From positions 496,001-560,000 of the forward strand of contig NZ_FOVN01000001.1 in the NCBI RefSeq assembly GCF_900115185.1: a DNA stretch of 64,000 nucleotides, written 5' to 3'. The notes under the pieces are model-generated. The model was not told the DNA's origin, ran no database searches, and was given only the letters and a program-made list of their open reading frames with translations. The position numbers and the translations under genes were made by a program. Below are positions 62,135 to 64,000 of the stretch, in pieces. Within the stretch, counting starts at the first letter, position 1. Each line of letters starts with the position of its first letter. The DNA comes from Algorimicrobium echini (GTDB taxonomy: Bacteria; Bacteroidota; Bacteroidia; Flavobacteriales; Flavobacteriaceae).

Positions 62135-62359
62135 GTGACTTTAGCAGAAATTAAACGTGGTGAAATAGGCATTATTGTCGATGTGTCTTCCATACACATC
62201 CCTTTAAAACTATTGGAAATGGGTTGTCTTCCTGGAAACACAGTAGAACTTGTTCAAGTGGCCCCTTTTGCTGATCCTATGTATTTAAATATTAATGGAA
62301 GTCATTTGGCTATTCGTAAAGAAACCGCCATTCACATTCAAATAGAAATTTCTAGATGA
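62135..62359 (+). CDS. feoA: Ferrous iron transport protein A
   Basis: A 74-residue SH3-like accessory protein of ferrous iron uptake. 'KLLEMGCLPGNTVELVQVAP' and 'YLNINGSHLAIRKETA' follow the FeoA pattern. The start is GTG at 62135. Its TGA overlaps the feoB ATG (ATGA), so both are translationally coupled; FeoA interacts with the cytoplasmic side of FeoB. Confidence 0.93.
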   Translation: MTLAEIKRGEIGIIVDVSSIHIPLKLLEMGCLPGNTVELVQVAPFADPMYLNINGSHLAIRKETAIHIQIEISR

Positions 62360-64000
62360 GTAAGCAAATCAATGTTGCCTTAATAGGAAATCCGAATACT
62401 GGAAAAACATCCGTTTTTAATGCCTTAACAGGCTTAAACCAAAAAGTAGGTAATTACCCAGGTATTACGGTTGAAAAAAAAGAAGGAATTTGTAAACTTC
62501 CGCGTGGTGTTAAAGCCCATATTATAGATTTACCAGGCACGTATAGCTTAAATGCCTCCTCTCTAGATGAAAATGTGGTTATTGAATTACTGCTAAATAA
62601 AAACGATAAGGATTTCCCTGATGTAGCTGTTGTAGTTTGCGATGTCGAGAACATTAAACGCAACCTCTTACTATTTACTCAAATTAAGGACCTTGAAATC
62701 CCAACCATATTGGTCATAAATATGGCAGACAGGATGGATTACAAGGGTATCAGTCTGGATATCCCGTATTTAGAAGAGCATTTAAATACTAAAATTGCTC
62801 TGGTAAGCACCCGAAAAAAGCAAGGTATTTCTGGCCTAAAAGATTTAATCTCCAACTATAAAGACCTGTCAATTGATCCGTGCTTAAATGCTTCAGAAAT
62901 TGACAAAGACTATTTTAATAATTTACAAAAAGCATTCCCAAATCAACTTTTATATAAATTATGGTTGGTTATTACACAAGATGTGAACTTTGGGAAAATG
63001 GATAGAAATACCATTGACGCTGTAGCCGATTTTAAAACCAAGACAAATACGGATTTAAAGCGCCTTCAACAAAAAGAAACTATAAAACGGTATCAGTTTA
63101 TTAATAACATCCTAAAAACTGGTCAGACTATTGATTTAAATTCTGCTAAAGATTTACGCATTCGTTTAGACCGCATTCTAACCCATAAAGTTTGGGGATA
63201 TGCTATTTTTGGGATTATTTTATTAACTATTTTTCAAGCTATTTATGACTGGTCCAGTGTACCCATGGATTTTATTGATAGCTCTTTTGCTGCTTTAAGT
63301 GAATGGACAAAAAACGTTATGCCAGAAGGCACATTAACCAATTTAATTTCTGAAGGAATCATCCCAGGTATTGGAGGCATTGTTATTTTTATTCCACAAA
63401 TTGCCTTTTTATTTTTATTTATTTCCGTTTTAGAAGAAAGTGGTTATATGAGTCGCGTAGTCTTTCTGATGGATCGGGTAATGCGAAGATTTGGATTAAG
63501 TGGAAAAAGTGTTGTTCCTTTAATTTCTGGTACTGCATGTGCCATTCCTGCAATTATGGCAACCCGAAATATTGAAAGTTGGAAAGAGCGCTTAATTACT
63601 ATTTTAGTTACACCATTTACCACTTGTTCGGCAAGGTTACCTGTGTATTTAATTATCATTGCACTTGTTATACCTGAAGGTCGTTTTCTAGGGCTGAGCT
63701 TTCAAGCATTGACATTGATGCTTTTATATTTAATAGGTTTTGGGACAGCAGTTGGGTCTGCTTGGATTTTAAATAAGGTTTTAAAAATAAAAAGTAAAAC
63801 GTTTTTTGTCGTTGAAATGCCTAATTACAAATTACCCTTATTTAAAAATGTAGCCATAACGGTTCTAGAAAAAACAAAGTCGTTTGTATTTGGTGCGGGT
63901 AAAATTATTTTGGCTATATCTATTGTTTTATGGTTTTTAGCCTCTTATGGTCCTGGCGAAAACTTCAATAATGCCGAAGCCATTGTTACCGAACAATATG
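62356..64000 (+). CDS. feoB: Ferrous iron transporter FeoB, truncated by window end
   Basis: The first 548 codons of FeoB. The N-terminal GTPase domain has G1 GNPNTGKTS (11-19), G3 DLPGTYS and G4 NMAD. A linker follows, then membrane gate domains (GGIVIFIPQIAFLFLFI; GLSGKSVVPLISGTACAIPA; TTCSARLPVYLIIIALVIP). The start ATG overlaps the feoA stop codon. The frame is open to position 64000, where it leaves the window. Confidence 0.96.
   Translation, partial: MSKQINVALIGNPNTGKTSVFNALTGLNQKVGNYPGITVEKKEGICKLPRGVKAHIIDLPGTYSLNASSLDENVVIELLLNKNDKDFPDVAVVVCDVENIKRNLLLFTQIKDLEIPTILVINMADRMDYKGISLDIPYLEEHLNTKIALVSTRKKQGISGLKDLISNYKDLSIDPCLNASEIDKDYFNNLQKAFPNQLLYKLWLVITQDVNFGKMDRNTIDAVADFKTKTNTDLKRLQQKETIKRYQFINNILKTGQTIDLNSAKDLRIRLDRILTHKVWGYAIFGIILLTIFQAIYDWSSVPMDFIDSSFAALSEWTKNVMPEGTLTNLISEGIIPGIGGIVIFIPQIAFLFLFISVLEESGYMSRVVFLMDRVMRRFGLSGKSVVPLISGTACAIPAIMATRNIESWKERLITILVTPFTTCSARLPVYLIIIALVIPEGRFLGLSFQALTLMLLYLIGFGTAVGSAWILNKVLKIKSKTFFVVEMPNYKLPLFKNVAITVLEKTKSFVFGAGKIILAISIVLWFLASYGPGENFNNAEAIVTEQY

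Overview
The window is AT-rich chromosomal DNA from a member of the Bacteroidota, almost certainly family Flavobacteriaceae (genus not assignable by eye). The evidence is type IX secretion (T9SS) cargo with C-terminal sorting domains, a PorZ-like protein, several TonB-dependent receptors, many family-restricted proteins (DUF4270, DUF6646-like, short AtpC), TAnnTTTG -7 promoter boxes with an upstream TTG at 19 bp, and weak ribosome binding sites. Most of the window is housekeeping. There is no rRNA, CRISPR array, insertion sequence or integrase. One tRNA gene (tRNA-Asn, GTT) is present.

Layout. 1-3.9 kb, minus strand: panC, panD, a YbhN-like membrane protein, an alpha/beta hydrolase and the start of radA. 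4-8.3 kb, plus: a glycogen-synthase-like half protein, a DUF4270 lipoprotein and glmS. 8.4-12.8 kb: a TonB receptor and a GDSL-like lipoprotein. 13-14.9 kb: atpD-atpC. 15-19.4 kb, minus: a DUF2975/XRE module, umuC, umuD and a sodium:solute symporter. 19.5-22.9 kb: a MocR-type regulator divergent from a BtuB-like receptor. 23-26 kb: an NfeD-like protein, a flotillin and a cupin-like protein. 26-34.7 kb: two T9SS cargo proteins that share a C-terminal module, flanking a small outer-membrane-type protein and recX. 34.7-40.3 kb, minus: porZ, recO and a TonB receptor. 40.3-42.8 kb: an MBOAT acyltransferase with its DHHW/AlgX-like partner. 42.8-49.1 kb: gdhA, a surface protein, a Cys/Met PLP enzyme, a DUF3298 lipoprotein, an ArsC-like protein, an EamA transporter and a thioesterase. 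49.2-51.3 kb: yicC, gmk, nadD. 51.3-57.7 kb is the most accessory stretch: an unusual FMN-barrel-like protein, DUF305, a decayed gene, a second alpha/beta hydrolase, a WapI-like orphan immunity protein and a flavin monooxygenase with an N-terminal DnaJ-like zinc motif. 57.7-64 kb: tRNA-Asn, rseP, an M1 peptidase, a SCO protein, feoA and feoB (cut by the window end).

How the genes work together. Envelope biology dominates: T9SS attachment (PorZ) and cargo, TonB-dependent uptake, cell-surface O-acylation, membrane-domain organisation by flotillin/NfeD and intramembrane proteolysis. The best regulatory signals read directly from the sequence are twin palindromes around the promoter of the DUF2975/XRE pair, repeated half-sites between the MocR gene and its divergent receptor, a palindrome upstream of umuC, and a mirror-symmetric divergent promoter between porZ and the MBOAT gene. 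No clear new multi-gene system can be proven from sequence alone. The strongest candidates for new biology are the NMO-like protein at 51.3-53.1 kb, the zinc-motif/FAD fusion at 56.2-57.7 kb, and the alpha/beta hydrolase whose nucleophile serine is replaced by aspartate.
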